The position numbers and the translations under genes are program-made. Shown here piece by piece: positions 7,968-16,661 of a DNA stretch of 64,000 bases. Under the pieces are notes generated by a model. That model did not search any database, had not been told where the DNA came from, and saw only the letters and a list, made by a program, of their open reading frames with translations. Each line of letters begins with the position of its first letter. Positions within the stretch are counted from its first letter, which is position 1. The stretch covers positions 434,001 to 498,000 of the forward strand of contig NZ_VOLT01000001.1 of NCBI RefSeq assembly GCF_007954275.1, in the 5' to 3' direction. This DNA is from Colwellia demingiae. GTDB taxonomy: Bacteria; Pseudomonadota; Gammaproteobacteria; Enterobacterales; Alteromonadaceae.

Positions 7968-9218
7968 ATGAACATTAAAAATATTTTTACTCTTACCCTG
8001 TTAGCCGGTGCACTTTCAGCTTGTGGTAGTGACTCTAAAACAGCTCCTGCCCCAACGGTAGCTCCAATTCCAGCACCGATTAAACCCACTACTCCTATTA
8101 CACCCCCGACTGCGACAGTAAATGACTTAGGTATCTCAGCAATACCCGAGTCATTAAAAAGTATGTACACCGCGGCTTTAAAATTTGACCGTCATACCAA
8201 GGTAGATACACCTAATGGTGGCGCCATTAATATTCTTGCTCAAGATGGAATTACTGATTATCAAATTGTTCGTGCTCGAAATATATTACAACACTATTTA
8301 ACTGATCTCCCTGCTTCTGTATATGGTGCAGATAAAAGCGCTGTTGCCAATAAAATAGCCGCTAGCGGCTCAGTACTGTTGTTATTAAATGGTGTAGATG
8401 ATGGCACTAATGCCGCGTCAGAGCTTGATGGTCAACCATTATATTATGGTGAAATGCAAGTAGAGGGTGGTAACTGGTACATTAATCAAAATTACGAACA
8501 TCGTGATGCATCTTTTGAAGAGATTTTACATTTTGTTCATGATAATGGCATAGGCGTAGACCAAAACCCGAGCTTTAACGGGGCTCTACCTGAGTACCAA
8601 GCAGATATTCGTGCTGCACAAATCACAGCCCTGTCAGGTAAACTTTGGGCATGGCCAGCAAGCCAAGCTAGTTGGATAACAGAACTGACTGCAGAAAATA
8701 GCTTATCGCAAGAATACTTAGCTTCTGTAATTGATACTTATTATGGCCTTTGGGGCGCATTTGATAGTCCATACGGTATGTGGGGCATGTACATTGCTAA
8801 AACCCGTGATGATCTAGCAACAAAAGATCCTGCAGGCTCAGCCATAATGGATAACAAATTTTTTCATCCCTACTTAACCTATAACGCACGTATTGATGGT
8901 AGTTTTGTTGGTGATTTTAGCTTGAGATTTAGCACTAGCTTGTCTTATACAAATCATTCTCAGTATTTAAAAGACGTCACTCTCACCGGAGAGAATGAAA
9001 GTAATGTTGTTGTTAACCAGCTTAATAATAACATTACTGGAAACTCAGTAGTCAATACAGTGATATTTTCAGGTCCCTCATCTGAGTATCAAATTACCCG
9101 TGATAATGATCAAGTAACGGTAAAAGACTTACAAGATAACCGCGACGGATTAAACACGCTAACAGATATTGAGAAAATGAGATTTACTGACACCACGATG
9201 GATGTACCTAGCGCTTAA
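7968..9218 (+). CDS. Secreted lipoprotein of unknown function
   Basis: 416 residues. A lipoprotein signal peptide is clear: MNIKNIFTLTLLAGALSAC with lipobox LSAC at 16-19. A Pro/Thr/Ala-rich linker follows (about 25-50). The main domain (about 55-340) is Trp/Tyr/Asp-rich and contains FEEILHFVHDNG, where an acidic pair and an H-x-x-H spacing resemble a metal site, but no HExxH is present. The C-terminus (about 355-416; GNSVVNTVIFSG..YQITRDNDQVTVKD..DGLNTLTDIEKMRFTD) resembles the terminal block seen after calcium-binding repeats in secreted metalloprotease-like proteins. The function is not recognised. Two GTAAG-type operators upstream link it to the eptA-linked two-component system. Confidence 0.7.
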   Translation: MNIKNIFTLTLLAGALSACGSDSKTAPAPTVAPIPAPIKPTTPITPPTATVNDLGISAIPESLKSMYTAALKFDRHTKVDTPNGGAINILAQDGITDYQIVRARNILQHYLTDLPASVYGADKSAVANKIAASGSVLLLLNGVDDGTNAASELDGQPLYYGEMQVEGGNWYINQNYEHRDASFEEILHFVHDNGIGVDQNPSFNGALPEYQADIRAAQITALSGKLWAWPASQASWITELTAENSLSQEYLASVIDTYYGLWGAFDSPYGMWGMYIAKTRDDLATKDPAGSAIMDNKFFHPYLTYNARIDGSFVGDFSLRFSTSLSYTNHSQYLKDVTLTGENESNVVVNQLNNNITGNSVVNTVIFSGPSSEYQITRDNDQVTVKDLQDNRDGLNTLTDIEKMRFTDTTMDVPSA

Positions 9219-9238
9219 TAGCGAGAACAAATGCAATT

Positions 9239-9282
9239 CGTCTACCTTAGGTGATAATCAAGATAACCACTCAAGGTAGACG
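9239..9282 (+). terminator. Hairpin terminator of the lipoprotein gene
   Basis: Perfect 10-bp inverted repeat CGTCTACCTT / AAGGTAGACG (9239-9248, 9273-9282), 21 nt after the stop codon. No long T-run follows. Confidence 0.5.
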
Positions 9283-9305
9283 ATTAATGGACTATCAGTT
9301 ATTGA

Positions 9306-9473
9306 ATTAAACAAATAATCCACCAAACATTTAAAAAGCTTAATAGCACACAATTAAATAAGTTAAATGCCACTCACTTAAATAGTTTGCCTATCGCGCA
9401 ATTAAAACAATTGAGCGCCAACAATGTAAATAAACTAAATCAATCTCAAACAAACAAGTTAACTATAGTCTAA
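9306..9473 (+). repeat. Seven diverged copies of a 24-bp repeat
   Basis: Dividing the stretch every 24 bases gives seven units related to TTAAATAAGTTAAATGCCAC plus four bases. In the plus frame the stretch is open for 55 codons, ends at TAA 9471-9473 and reads as octapeptides [L/I/F/V]-[N/K]-[K/Q/S]-[L/I]-x4, for example LNKLNATH, LNSLPIAQ, LKQLSANN, VNKLNQSQ. There is no ATG or ribosome site, and a TGA precedes it at 9303-9305. It may be the tail of a decayed repeat protein or a small tandem array. Confidence 0.6.
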
Positions 9474-9501
9474 TACCAAATCTAATAACTAATACCTAAT
9501 C

Positions 9502-9550
9502 TACCAAGTTATTTACCGTGCAGTGGAGAATACCGTTAATTAACTTGGTA
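9502..9550. terminator. Inverted repeat between convergent genes
   Basis: TACCAAGTTA / TAACTTGGTA (9502-9511, 9541-9550), perfect, followed by TTTTCCC on the plus strand and 15 nt from the stop of the minus-strand sulfatase gene. The TACCAA..TTGGTA ends recall the interspersed repeats elsewhere in the window. Confidence 0.4.
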
Positions 9551-9564
9551 TTTTCCCTCAAAAC

Positions 9565-11535
9565 CTACTGATACCACTGTTTTTGATACGCTAGGCTACC
9601 AAACAAGACATGGGCTTTTGCTCGCTCTGACATGTCTGTACTAACAGTTGTTTCAATCAATTTCTTTTCAACATAGTTAAATGCCCTAGCTTTTTTATGA
9701 GGTTGTAACACTGTCACATCCTTGGATGTCATATAGGCAAAGTTTTTATCGTATTGCATCATCGCTCTTTGTTTAGAGATAGGTATGTATTGTGTTAAAT
9801 CATGTCCTAACATTGGGGTCGAACCGCCAATACCTATAAGTGATAATAAAGTGGGTGCTAAGTCGATTTGGCTCACTAATCTATTGTCTGATTTTACCTC
9901 AATATCTTCACCAAAAATCACCCCTGGAATACGAAAGTGTTCTATCGGTACAAGACTTGCTCCTGCAACTCTTGAATCATGGTCAGCGACAACTAAAAAG
10001 ACGGTATCTTGCCAATAAGATGATGACTTCGCTTTTTTAATAAATTGCCCCAAGGCAAAATCTGAATATTTTGCCGCATTATTTCGGGTATTCTTTTCTT
10101 TATCATAAGGAGATATTTTTCCATCGGGGTAGTCAAACGGTGAATGATTAGAACTTGTGAACACTAGACTAAAAAAAGGTTGGTTTTGCTTTTGTAATTG
10201 CTCAAATTCGATATGTGCTTGATCATATAAGTCCTCATCTGATGCGCCCCACGAACCTTCAAAGTCAACCTTTGCAAAGTTATCTAAATCAACAATATCA
10301 CTGAAACCATTGCCTAAGAAAAAGCTTTTCATATTGTCAAAGTGACTTTCTCCACCATAAACAAATTGTGTGTGGTAACCACTTTGTTTTAGTAAACTTG
10401 CGATGGTAAAAAAGTTTCGTTGCGATTTATCTAGCTTAACCACAGATCTTGAAGGTGTTGGAGTAAAGCCAGTGATAACCGCTTCTATACCACGCACTGA
10501 ACGTGTACCTGTTGCGTACAAATTGGTAAAATTCCACCCTTGCGACATTAGTTTGTCGAGATTTGGCGTTAGTGGTAATCCGCCAAGGTGACCTACATAT
10601 CTAGCACCTAAGCTTTCTTGCAATAAAATAACTAAATTTTTAGGTTTTCCTGAATAACTTGCATGGCGTATGGCTCGTGTTGGAAAAGTATCATCACTAA
10701 AGTCTTTGATATCGCTTAAGGTATTTTGTCTAACCAATTCAATGATTTTATTTTGGTTCATTTTGCCATAATATTTTGAACTGGGATTTTCCAAGCTCAT
10801 TTGTTTTATAGCAAACGCAGCAGAATAACTTGAGTTTAGCGTTAGGTCATTAAGTAGGTGATCGGTAGAAAAGGATACCATTGCAGGGTTTAAAGGACGG
10901 TGGCCCAGTGACGACCTAGCGCCTAATATAAGCGTAATGACTAAAACAATACTAATGCATACTTTATATTTAATCCGCGTATCTGCTTTAGCTATCCAGC
11001 TTAGTTTGAATAATTTAATTGTCGTTATTATTGTTAAACTCAGCATTGATAAACTGATAAAAATTTCAAGTTTGTATCCAGTCCATAACATTGAAAAAAC
11101 TTCTTTAGGATAAATCAGATATTCAATTAACAGGCGGTTCGGTCTTAAGTCATATTCTAAAATAAATGTTGGCGTAATCACTTCCAAATAAACCAATAGA
11201 GCGATGGAACTGGTGTACCAAAACATTAAAAAATGCTGCAATAACGCCTGCCCTTTATTAATGTTATAACAAAGCAGAGTAACTAAAATCGGCGGTAAAA
11301 ATAAATAGCATAACGAAGAAGTATCTATCCGAAGACCATTTATCATTATCGATAAAAAATCATGGATAGTACTAACTCTATCCGCTTGCCAAATAACAAA
11401 CCCTAAGCGAAAAGCCGATAATATGACCAAGGCGACAAGAAAAAATATAACACTGACCCATAATGGCCCCAGTACTTTTTTAAAGTTTACTTTTGTTCTA
11501 GTACCGTTAAGTAAATGAGTTTGAGCTAAAAGCAT
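9565..11535 (-). CDS. LTA synthase-like sulfatase-family membrane protein
   Basis: 656 residues: an N-terminal block of about five membrane helices (about 20-215) and a periplasmic alkaline-phosphatase/sulfatase domain (about 290-590). Metal and nucleophile motifs are visible: LLQES (Glu), TGTRSVRG (Thr nucleophile), SSNHSP and VVADHDSRV (Asp-His). LtaS-type enzymes transfer phospholipid head groups such as glycerol-phosphate or phosphoethanolamine to periplasmic acceptors; the substrate here is unknown. The ATG at 11535 (MLLAQTHLL) has GGGGAGG upstream and overlaps dgkA by 10 bp; the TTG at 11550 is less likely. It is the last gene of the eptA-dgkA operon. Confidence 0.75.
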   Translation of the reverse strand: MLLAQTHLLNGTRTKVNFKKVLGPLWVSVIFFLVALVILSAFRLGFVIWQADRVSTIHDFLSIMINGLRIDTSSLCYLFLPPILVTLLCYNINKGQALLQHFLMFWYTSSIALLVYLEVITPTFILEYDLRPNRLLIEYLIYPKEVFSMLWTGYKLEIFISLSMLSLTIITTIKLFKLSWIAKADTRIKYKVCISIVLVITLILGARSSLGHRPLNPAMVSFSTDHLLNDLTLNSSYSAAFAIKQMSLENPSSKYYGKMNQNKIIELVRQNTLSDIKDFSDDTFPTRAIRHASYSGKPKNLVILLQESLGARYVGHLGGLPLTPNLDKLMSQGWNFTNLYATGTRSVRGIEAVITGFTPTPSRSVVKLDKSQRNFFTIASLLKQSGYHTQFVYGGESHFDNMKSFFLGNGFSDIVDLDNFAKVDFEGSWGASDEDLYDQAHIEFEQLQKQNQPFFSLVFTSSNHSPFDYPDGKISPYDKEKNTRNNAAKYSDFALGQFIKKAKSSSYWQDTVFLVVADHDSRVAGASLVPIEHFRIPGVIFGEDIEVKSDNRLVSQIDLAPTLLSLIGIGGSTPMLGHDLTQYIPISKQRAMMQYDKNFAYMTSKDVTVLQPHKKARAFNYVEKKLIETTVSTDMSERAKAHVLFGSLAYQKQWYQ

Positions 11536-11897
11536 AAAATGCCTCCCCAAACGACAACAGCAATAGTAAAACTAATAAAAACTGCAGTTGAACCTAAATC
11601 TTTTGCTAATCCCGATAGTTCATGAAGCTCTAATCCTACGCGGTCAACAACAGCCTCTATCGCGGTATTTAGTGTTTCGGTTAACAAAATAAGTAACAAA
11701 GAAGCGATTAAGAGCGTGCGCTCTAACGCATTAACATCAAGAAAAAAACTTACAATGGTTAACGTTATGGTTAATATAATTTCCTGTTTAAATGCCGCTT
11801 CATTTTTACTTAACCAGTAAAAACCTTTACACGTATTTTCAAAAGCTGAAATAATTCTGTTGATACCTGTTTTTTTATTGTTGTTGTCAAATTTCAT
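11526..11897 (-). CDS. dgkA: Diacylglycerol kinase
   Basis: Integral membrane kinase of 123 residues that phosphorylates diacylglycerol to phosphatidic acid. It has the family pattern: a short amphipathic N-terminus, three membrane helices and the catalytic motif ETLNTAIEAVVDR. The ATG at 11897 overlaps the eptA stop (ATGA), giving the usual DgkA length; a frame extension further upstream lies inside eptA and is not used. Position after eptA makes sense: transferring phosphoethanolamine from phosphatidylethanolamine leaves diacylglycerol, which DgkA recycles. Confidence 0.9.
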   Translation of the reverse strand: MKFDNNNKKTGINRIISAFENTCKGFYWLSKNEAAFKQEIILTITLTIVSFFLDVNALERTLLIASLLLILLTETLNTAIEAVVDRVGLELHELSGLAKDLGSTAVFISFTIAVVVWGGILCF

Positions 11898-13555
11898 TGA
11901 GATTTTCCTGGTTGGACTTGAGCAATTTGAATCGCTGAGTTTGTCGTTGAACGGGGGCATTTTGAAAAAATGTCTAAGCTTTTTTGGTAGGTCGAACTAT
12001 TAATATCGAGTAAGCCAAGCATGCTGTGATAAATGTTGTCGTGGCTATAATTTCCGCTATCAGCTAACTGCGTTAAACATTCAGGATTATTGTTTTTCTG
12101 TTGTTTTTGCTGTGACATCCAAACCAACATTGGAATATGACGCTGTTCTTTTGGTGAAAAAGCATAAGGAAAACCATGTAAATAAGCTCCTGACTCGCCA
12201 AGAGACTCTCCATGATCTGATATATAAACCATTGATTTATTGATATTGTTTGGCAGGATTTTTAATTGTTCTATCACTTTCGATAAAACATAATCGGTAT
12301 AAGCAATCGTATTGTCGTAGGTATTAATTAATTCTTCAGAGGAACAATTCTGGATATCACTTCGGCTGCAATCGGGGATAAATTTCTTATGCTGGTTTGG
12401 GTATCGTTTGAAATACGTAGGTCCATGAGACCCCATCATATGCAGCACAATAACTGTTTTGTTTTGACTTAAATTAGCTAGCTTGTGTTTTAATGGCGTT
12501 AATAAAACTTCATCTTGGCAATATTTATCATCACATAGCGAATTGTCTTGGTTAACATCCACTTTGATGGTTGGAATTCGGTTACAAACATCTTTGCAAC
12601 CATTATTATCGACCCATAACACATCAACACCGGCAAGAGACATTACATCAAGCAGATTTTGTTGATGATCAGCTTTTCTTCTATTAAAATTTTCACGGCT
12701 CAATGAAGAAAACATGCACGGTACTGACACTGCCGTTGCGGTTCCACAGGAATACATATTTTTAAATGAAACGACTTGGTACGCTTGGGTATGACTATTG
12801 GTTGATTTTTCATAACCATTGGCTGAAAAGTTTTTAGCTCTCGCTGTTTCCCCTACCACTAAGACAATAACTTCTTTATCATTTGGACTAGCATCAATGG
12901 GCGATTTATCAAGAGATACAAAGGTGATTGGCTCATCAAAGTAATTGTATTTTATATATTTAAATCCACTAGAGACAAACTGGCTAGGGACGATGAATTT
13001 GTTTAAATGACGATTATTTCTGCCAACTGATGCGTAGTCTTGATAGTAGAAAAAGCCGATAGCACAAACCGTTATAATGGCCAATAAGAGCAATTTAAAT
13101 CGCGATATAATTTCACTAAATAGCGGTTGGTAAGTCACCGGACATAGAGCAATAAGACATGCGGGAATAAGACCAAAAACAAAAAAATATAAAACAAGTT
13201 CAATATTAAAATAAGAAAATACTTCAGCACTATTGGTTTCAACCGAGTTCTGAATCATGCCGTAATCAAAAACGATGCCGTAATGTAGCGAACCATAAAA
13301 AACCAAAGAAGAGGCTAATATTAGTATTACCAGTACCGGTTTAACGAGGTACTTTACTGAGAAAACTGAAAATAAAATAACAAGTAAAGAACACAGTAAA
13401 ATAGGAACAGTAAGCAGAAATAAAACGTTAAATTCTTCTAACGCTAATATCGCTTTAGTAAAGCTACTCAAAAATGGGTAGTTAAGAACAAAGGTAAAAT
13501 AGACCCCTGTTGTGAGTAGTAGTTGATTTATATTCAGCTGAGGAATTTTTAACAT
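11894..13555 (-). CDS. eptA: Lipid A phosphoethanolamine transferase
   Basis: 553 residues, near the usual length of EptA/PmrC/MCR enzymes. Five membrane helices (about 10-175) precede a periplasmic sulfatase-fold domain with VLVVGETARAKNFSANGY (metal Glu), SCGTATAVSVPCMFS (Thr nucleophile between disulfide Cys), HMMGSHGP and YISDHGESLGE (Asp-His). It adds phosphoethanolamine from phosphatidylethanolamine to lipid A, which lowers negative charge and gives polymyxin resistance in known cases. It leads the operon eptA-dgkA-sulfatase and is divergent from an OmpR-type two-component pair, as expected for PmrAB-like control. Confidence 0.85.
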   Translation of the reverse strand: MLKIPQLNINQLLLTTGVYFTFVLNYPFLSSFTKAILALEEFNVLFLLTVPILLCSLLVILFSVFSVKYLVKPVLVILILASSLVFYGSLHYGIVFDYGMIQNSVETNSAEVFSYFNIELVLYFFVFGLIPACLIALCPVTYQPLFSEIISRFKLLLLAIITVCAIGFFYYQDYASVGRNNRHLNKFIVPSQFVSSGFKYIKYNYFDEPITFVSLDKSPIDASPNDKEVIVLVVGETARAKNFSANGYEKSTNSHTQAYQVVSFKNMYSCGTATAVSVPCMFSSLSRENFNRRKADHQQNLLDVMSLAGVDVLWVDNNGCKDVCNRIPTIKVDVNQDNSLCDDKYCQDEVLLTPLKHKLANLSQNKTVIVLHMMGSHGPTYFKRYPNQHKKFIPDCSRSDIQNCSSEELINTYDNTIAYTDYVLSKVIEQLKILPNNINKSMVYISDHGESLGESGAYLHGFPYAFSPKEQRHIPMLVWMSQQKQQKNNNPECLTQLADSGNYSHDNIYHSMLGLLDINSSTYQKSLDIFSKCPRSTTNSAIQIAQVQPGKSQ

Positions 13556-13664
13556 TTTCTTTTCACCAATAACCTGTTTTGAGTTGTAGATGAAACGACA
13601 GTCCCTTAGTCAAAATGCACCTATTATTTGAAATGGAGATTAGCAATTTGAATCCATTTACAAA

Positions 13665-13709
13665 GTAAGCACGTGTAAGTCGAGCAGAGGGTTTGTAAGC
13701 ACATGTAAG
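13665..13709 (+). promoter_or_regulatory. Two tandem OmpR-type operators in the eptA/two-component divergent promoter
   Basis: GTAAGCACGTGTAAG (13665-13679) and GTAAGCACATGTAAG (13695-13709), same orientation, starts 30 bp apart (three helical turns). Each holds two GTAAG pentamers in 10-bp phase. A TTAAAT box at 13738-13743 lies 29 bp after the second site, matching the geometry at 7791-7838. The sites probably bind the response regulator encoded at 13778 and may serve eptA as well. Confidence 0.65.
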
Positions 13710-13777
13710 CATGGGTTTAACTTAGGGAACTTTTACGTTAAATTTGAATCGTGATTAGGATAAGAAGTGGAAGAGAA

Positions 13778-14455
13778 ATGAAAAAAATCAATGTATTACT
13801 GATTGAAGATGATGCTGAGATCTCACGATTAACCGCAATGTACTTGGAGGTCGAAGGCTATAATGTTGAAGTGGTTGACGATGGCCTTTTAGCTTTAGAC
13901 GCTATTAAAGATAAATGCCCAGATCTCATCGTGCTTGATTTAATGCTACCAGGGATGAATGGCTTCGAAATTTGTAAGCAAGCAAGAAAGTTTTATCATC
14001 AACCTATTTTAATTTTGACTGCTTGCGATGATGATGTCAGCGAAGTCAGTTTATTAAAAATGGGAGCAGATGATTATTTAGTGAAACCTTTGCGGCCTCA
14101 TGTACTTGTAGCGAGAATAGAAGCACTTTTAAGACGAACCAATAACGTTGATGATGTTAAATTAAGTAATAACTTATCAATCATTGAGGATAGTAATCAA
14201 ATAACATTCAAAGGTGAGTTATTGAACCTTACTGGTGCGGAATACGAAATGTTAAAAATGCTAATAAACAGTGAAGGTAAAGTTATTTCTCGTGATCAAT
14301 GCTGCCAAGCATTAAGAGGAATAGACTATGACTTTAGTAATAGGTCTATCGACATGAGAATATCTGGTTTAAGAAAAAAACTAGATGATAACCAAATGCC
14401 CTATAAAATAATTCTGACCATCAGAAATCAAGGATATAAATTAATCAATGAGTAA
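13778..14455 (+). CDS. OmpR-family response regulator
   Basis: 225 residues: receiver domain (about 1-120) with acidic pocket IEDD, phospho-Asp in DLIVLDLMLPGMNGFE and Lys in DDYLVKPL, then a winged-helix domain (about 130-225; LTGAEYEMLKML, DFSNRSIDMRISGLRKKL). The ATG at 13778 (MKKINVLLIEDD) follows GGAAGAG; an upstream GTG at 13751 is in frame but would add a nine-residue non-family extension. It overlaps the kinase gene by 8 bp. Divergence from eptA suggests a PmrA/CpxR-like role. The GTAAG repeats upstream resemble a CpxR box (GTAAA repeats) and suggest autoregulation. Confidence 0.85.
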   Translation: MKKINVLLIEDDAEISRLTAMYLEVEGYNVEVVDDGLLALDAIKDKCPDLIVLDLMLPGMNGFEICKQARKFYHQPILILTACDDDVSEVSLLKMGADDYLVKPLRPHVLVARIEALLRRTNNVDDVKLSNNLSIIEDSNQITFKGELLNLTGAEYEMLKMLINSEGKVISRDQCCQALRGIDYDFSNRSIDMRISGLRKKLDDNQMPYKIILTIRNQGYKLINE

Positions 14456-15809
14456 ATTGTCAATTTCTCTATTTTCACGGCTATATTTGAGTATTTTGTT
14501 AGTGATTTTTATCAGTGTTGCACTGACAAAGACTGTTGTGGAAATCTATTATGAAGAGGAAGAATTTAGCTTTTTTATAAGGGATGCCAACTATATATTT
14601 GAGCAAATAGATCTTAAAGCTAACAGTAATAAAGACCAAAGCCGCATTAAATTACCTTTTCCTTTTAATAGAGATTTCACAGCTAAATTTATCCCCAAAA
14701 AAACCAAAGACAGTGTTTGCACATCATGTCAGTTTATAAAATCTATTAAAAATACGCGTTATTATGAACTTGAAGAAGGTGAGCGCTTGGCGGAGTTTAG
14801 CTTACCTAAATCACAAAATAGCCTTATCATTTATGAAATGTTGGATAGTGAAAGAAGTGAAGTATATTTATCTGATGAGTCTTTTGTTGATGATGACGAG
14901 CACGATGAGACGCTATTTTTCTTCATTATACTCATCACATCGTTATTTCTAGGAGTGACTATTTATTGGCCTATCAAAAAATTACAAACTCAGATCAAAG
15001 CCCTAATTAACTCTCACTATCAATTCGGCTTGGGAAACATGAATATTAAGGCGGATACAAAAATTCAAAAACCCTTGAACGAACTAGCTTACAGCTTTAA
15101 TGAGATGGCCCAGGCTATTGCTGCAAATGTTAAAGAACGTGATATATTTTCGCAGGCTATCCCTCATGAAGTGAGAACACCGTTAAGTCGTATCCAATTA
15201 GCATCCGGCTTAATACGCAAAAAAACAACGGATTCAGATATTTTGGAGTTAGTTGATGACGTCGACAATTATGTGGTCGATATAAATGAACTCATTAAAC
15301 AAATAGTAGAATTCTCTCGAATAAATACCGACAAAGCAGAGGAGTCATTTGAACATTACCAATCAATTGAATTAAAAGCTTTTGTCGAGTCAAGACTCAA
15401 TGTTTTAACAAACAAAGAGAGTAAAGAAATAATAGTAGAAATTGATGAGTTAATTGAAGTAACCACCATCCCTATTTATTTAAGGTTATTAATTGATAAT
15501 TTTGTTAAAAATGCCTTTAACCACGCTCAAGAAAAAATTCAACTCACCGCTAGTATTTCCAATGGTGAAATAACCTTAATTGTCGAAGATGATGGCATTG
15601 GTATTAGTCCTGACGATAGAGAGACTATTTTTATCCCTTTTGCCCGGTTAGATAAAAGTAGGAGCAGAAAAACAGGGGGACTAGGATTAGGTCTATCAAT
15701 AGCAAAAGCTGCGGCTATTAGAATGCAGGGCAATATTTCTGTATCTGAATCTACATTAGGCGGTGCGAAATTTTCATTCACTCAACGTTTAAAAAATAAG
15801 TCGTTGTAG
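14448..15809 (+). CDS. Sensor histidine kinase
   Basis: 453 residues. Two membrane helices (about 10-28 and 155-173) flank a periplasmic sensor of about 125 residues with a CTSC pair and many acidic residues. HAMP-like linker, then HisKA with IPHEVRTPLSR (about 237-247) and HATPase with NFVKNAFNHA (N box), DDGIGISPDDRE and GGLGLGLSIAK. It presumably phosphorylates the regulator it overlaps. The acidic sensor loop would suit detection of cations or cationic peptides, as in PmrB or PhoQ; the actual signal is not shown. Confidence 0.85.
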   Translation: MSKLSISLFSRLYLSILLVIFISVALTKTVVEIYYEEEEFSFFIRDANYIFEQIDLKANSNKDQSRIKLPFPFNRDFTAKFIPKKTKDSVCTSCQFIKSIKNTRYYELEEGERLAEFSLPKSQNSLIIYEMLDSERSEVYLSDESFVDDDEHDETLFFFIILITSLFLGVTIYWPIKKLQTQIKALINSHYQFGLGNMNIKADTKIQKPLNELAYSFNEMAQAIAANVKERDIFSQAIPHEVRTPLSRIQLASGLIRKKTTDSDILELVDDVDNYVVDINELIKQIVEFSRINTDKAEESFEHYQSIELKAFVESRLNVLTNKESKEIIVEIDELIEVTTIPIYLRLLIDNFVKNAFNHAQEKIQLTASISNGEITLIVEDDGIGISPDDRETIFIPFARLDKSRSRKTGGLGLGLSIAKAAAIRMQGNISVSESTLGGAKFSFTQRLKNKSL

Positions 15810-15853
15810 TTTTGTCCAATTATGTACTTATTTATCGGCTTATTTAAAGAATA

Positions 15854-15893
15854 GTTAAATCCGTGATTATTCGATTCGCTTAATCGATTTAAC
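15854..15893 (+). terminator. Possible terminator after the histidine kinase gene
   Basis: Inverted repeat GTTAAATC / GATTTAAC (15854-15861, 15886-15893) with an inner CGATT / AATCG stem, followed by TTTCCTTT. Imperfect but placed 45 nt after the stop codon. Confidence 0.35.
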
Positions 15894-16009
15894 TTTCCTT
15901 TAAGCCTTTTTATTTTCGCTGAACGGGATATAACTTAATAGACTTCTTACAAGCGTTATAGGTAATGAAACTTTATTAACAGTAAATTCTTGACCGATAG
16001 TTTATTTAT

Positions 16010-16501
16010 CTACCCCATAAAGTCTTCTAAAAACCATGCAGCAAACTCATGTCGTCCTTCTACATTTGCTTTACTATAGATAACAGAGGCTTGTTGTCTA
16101 ACCGTCTTTTCTTTGGTATTTCTAACACCACTTATTTCTTTAAAACTAAGTCCCTTCAGTAATAACATGGCAACTTCTTGCTCACTGGGCGTTAAGACCC
16201 ATTGTTCAAACTGTGTATGAATAACATTGCTATATTCATGACGAGCACTTTTCATCTCTTGTGAGATATCTTTCAACTTATTATCTGAAAATGCTAACTC
16301 TTGTTTTAACTGAATAGTATTTAATGTTCGAAAACGAATATCCCTAATTAAAAACAGGGCACCAAAACCTGAAACGATGACAATGAGACTTTCGGAAACA
16401 ATATGCCAATTTGGCACGCCTAACGATATATCGGTGATCACATCAAAAAAATTTAATATCATTATTATTATCAAAACCAACAGTATAACTTTATCCTTCA
16501 T
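16010..16501 (-). CDS. Membrane-anchored LuxR-type transcription regulator
   Basis: 163 residues: two N-terminal membrane helices (about 4-22 and 33-53), a coiled-coil-like linker (about 58-95) and a C-terminal LuxR helix-turn-helix (about 103-160; LTPSEQEVAMLLLKGLSFKEIS). No receiver or autoinducer domain is present, so sensing may take place in or at the membrane. The ATG at 16501 has AGAGG upstream. It is divergent from the RND efflux operon, with 160 bp between starts, and is the likely regulator of it; the inducer is unknown. Confidence 0.75.
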   Translation of the reverse strand: MKDKVILLVLIIIMILNFFDVITDISLGVPNWHIVSESLIVIVSGFGALFLIRDIRFRTLNTIQLKQELAFSDNKLKDISQEMKSARHEYSNVIHTQFEQWVLTPSEQEVAMLLLKGLSFKEISGVRNTKEKTVRQQASVIYSKANVEGRHEFAAWFLEDFMG

Positions 16502-16661
16502 AAAACCTCTTTAAAATCAGACCATTGAGAAGTCAATGGACATATGTACCATACGCAAGAATAAGCATAAATTCATTAGGTTACGACCTATGCCCAATGA
16601 CCTAGCATGTCAATTTAGTAATAATTACGCTACAAAATTTAATTACCACTGAACTTATTAT

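Noticed and set aside
16010..16501. Quorum-sensing LuxR
   Set aside because: No autoinducer-binding domain; only two membrane helices and the HTH, and no luxI-type gene.
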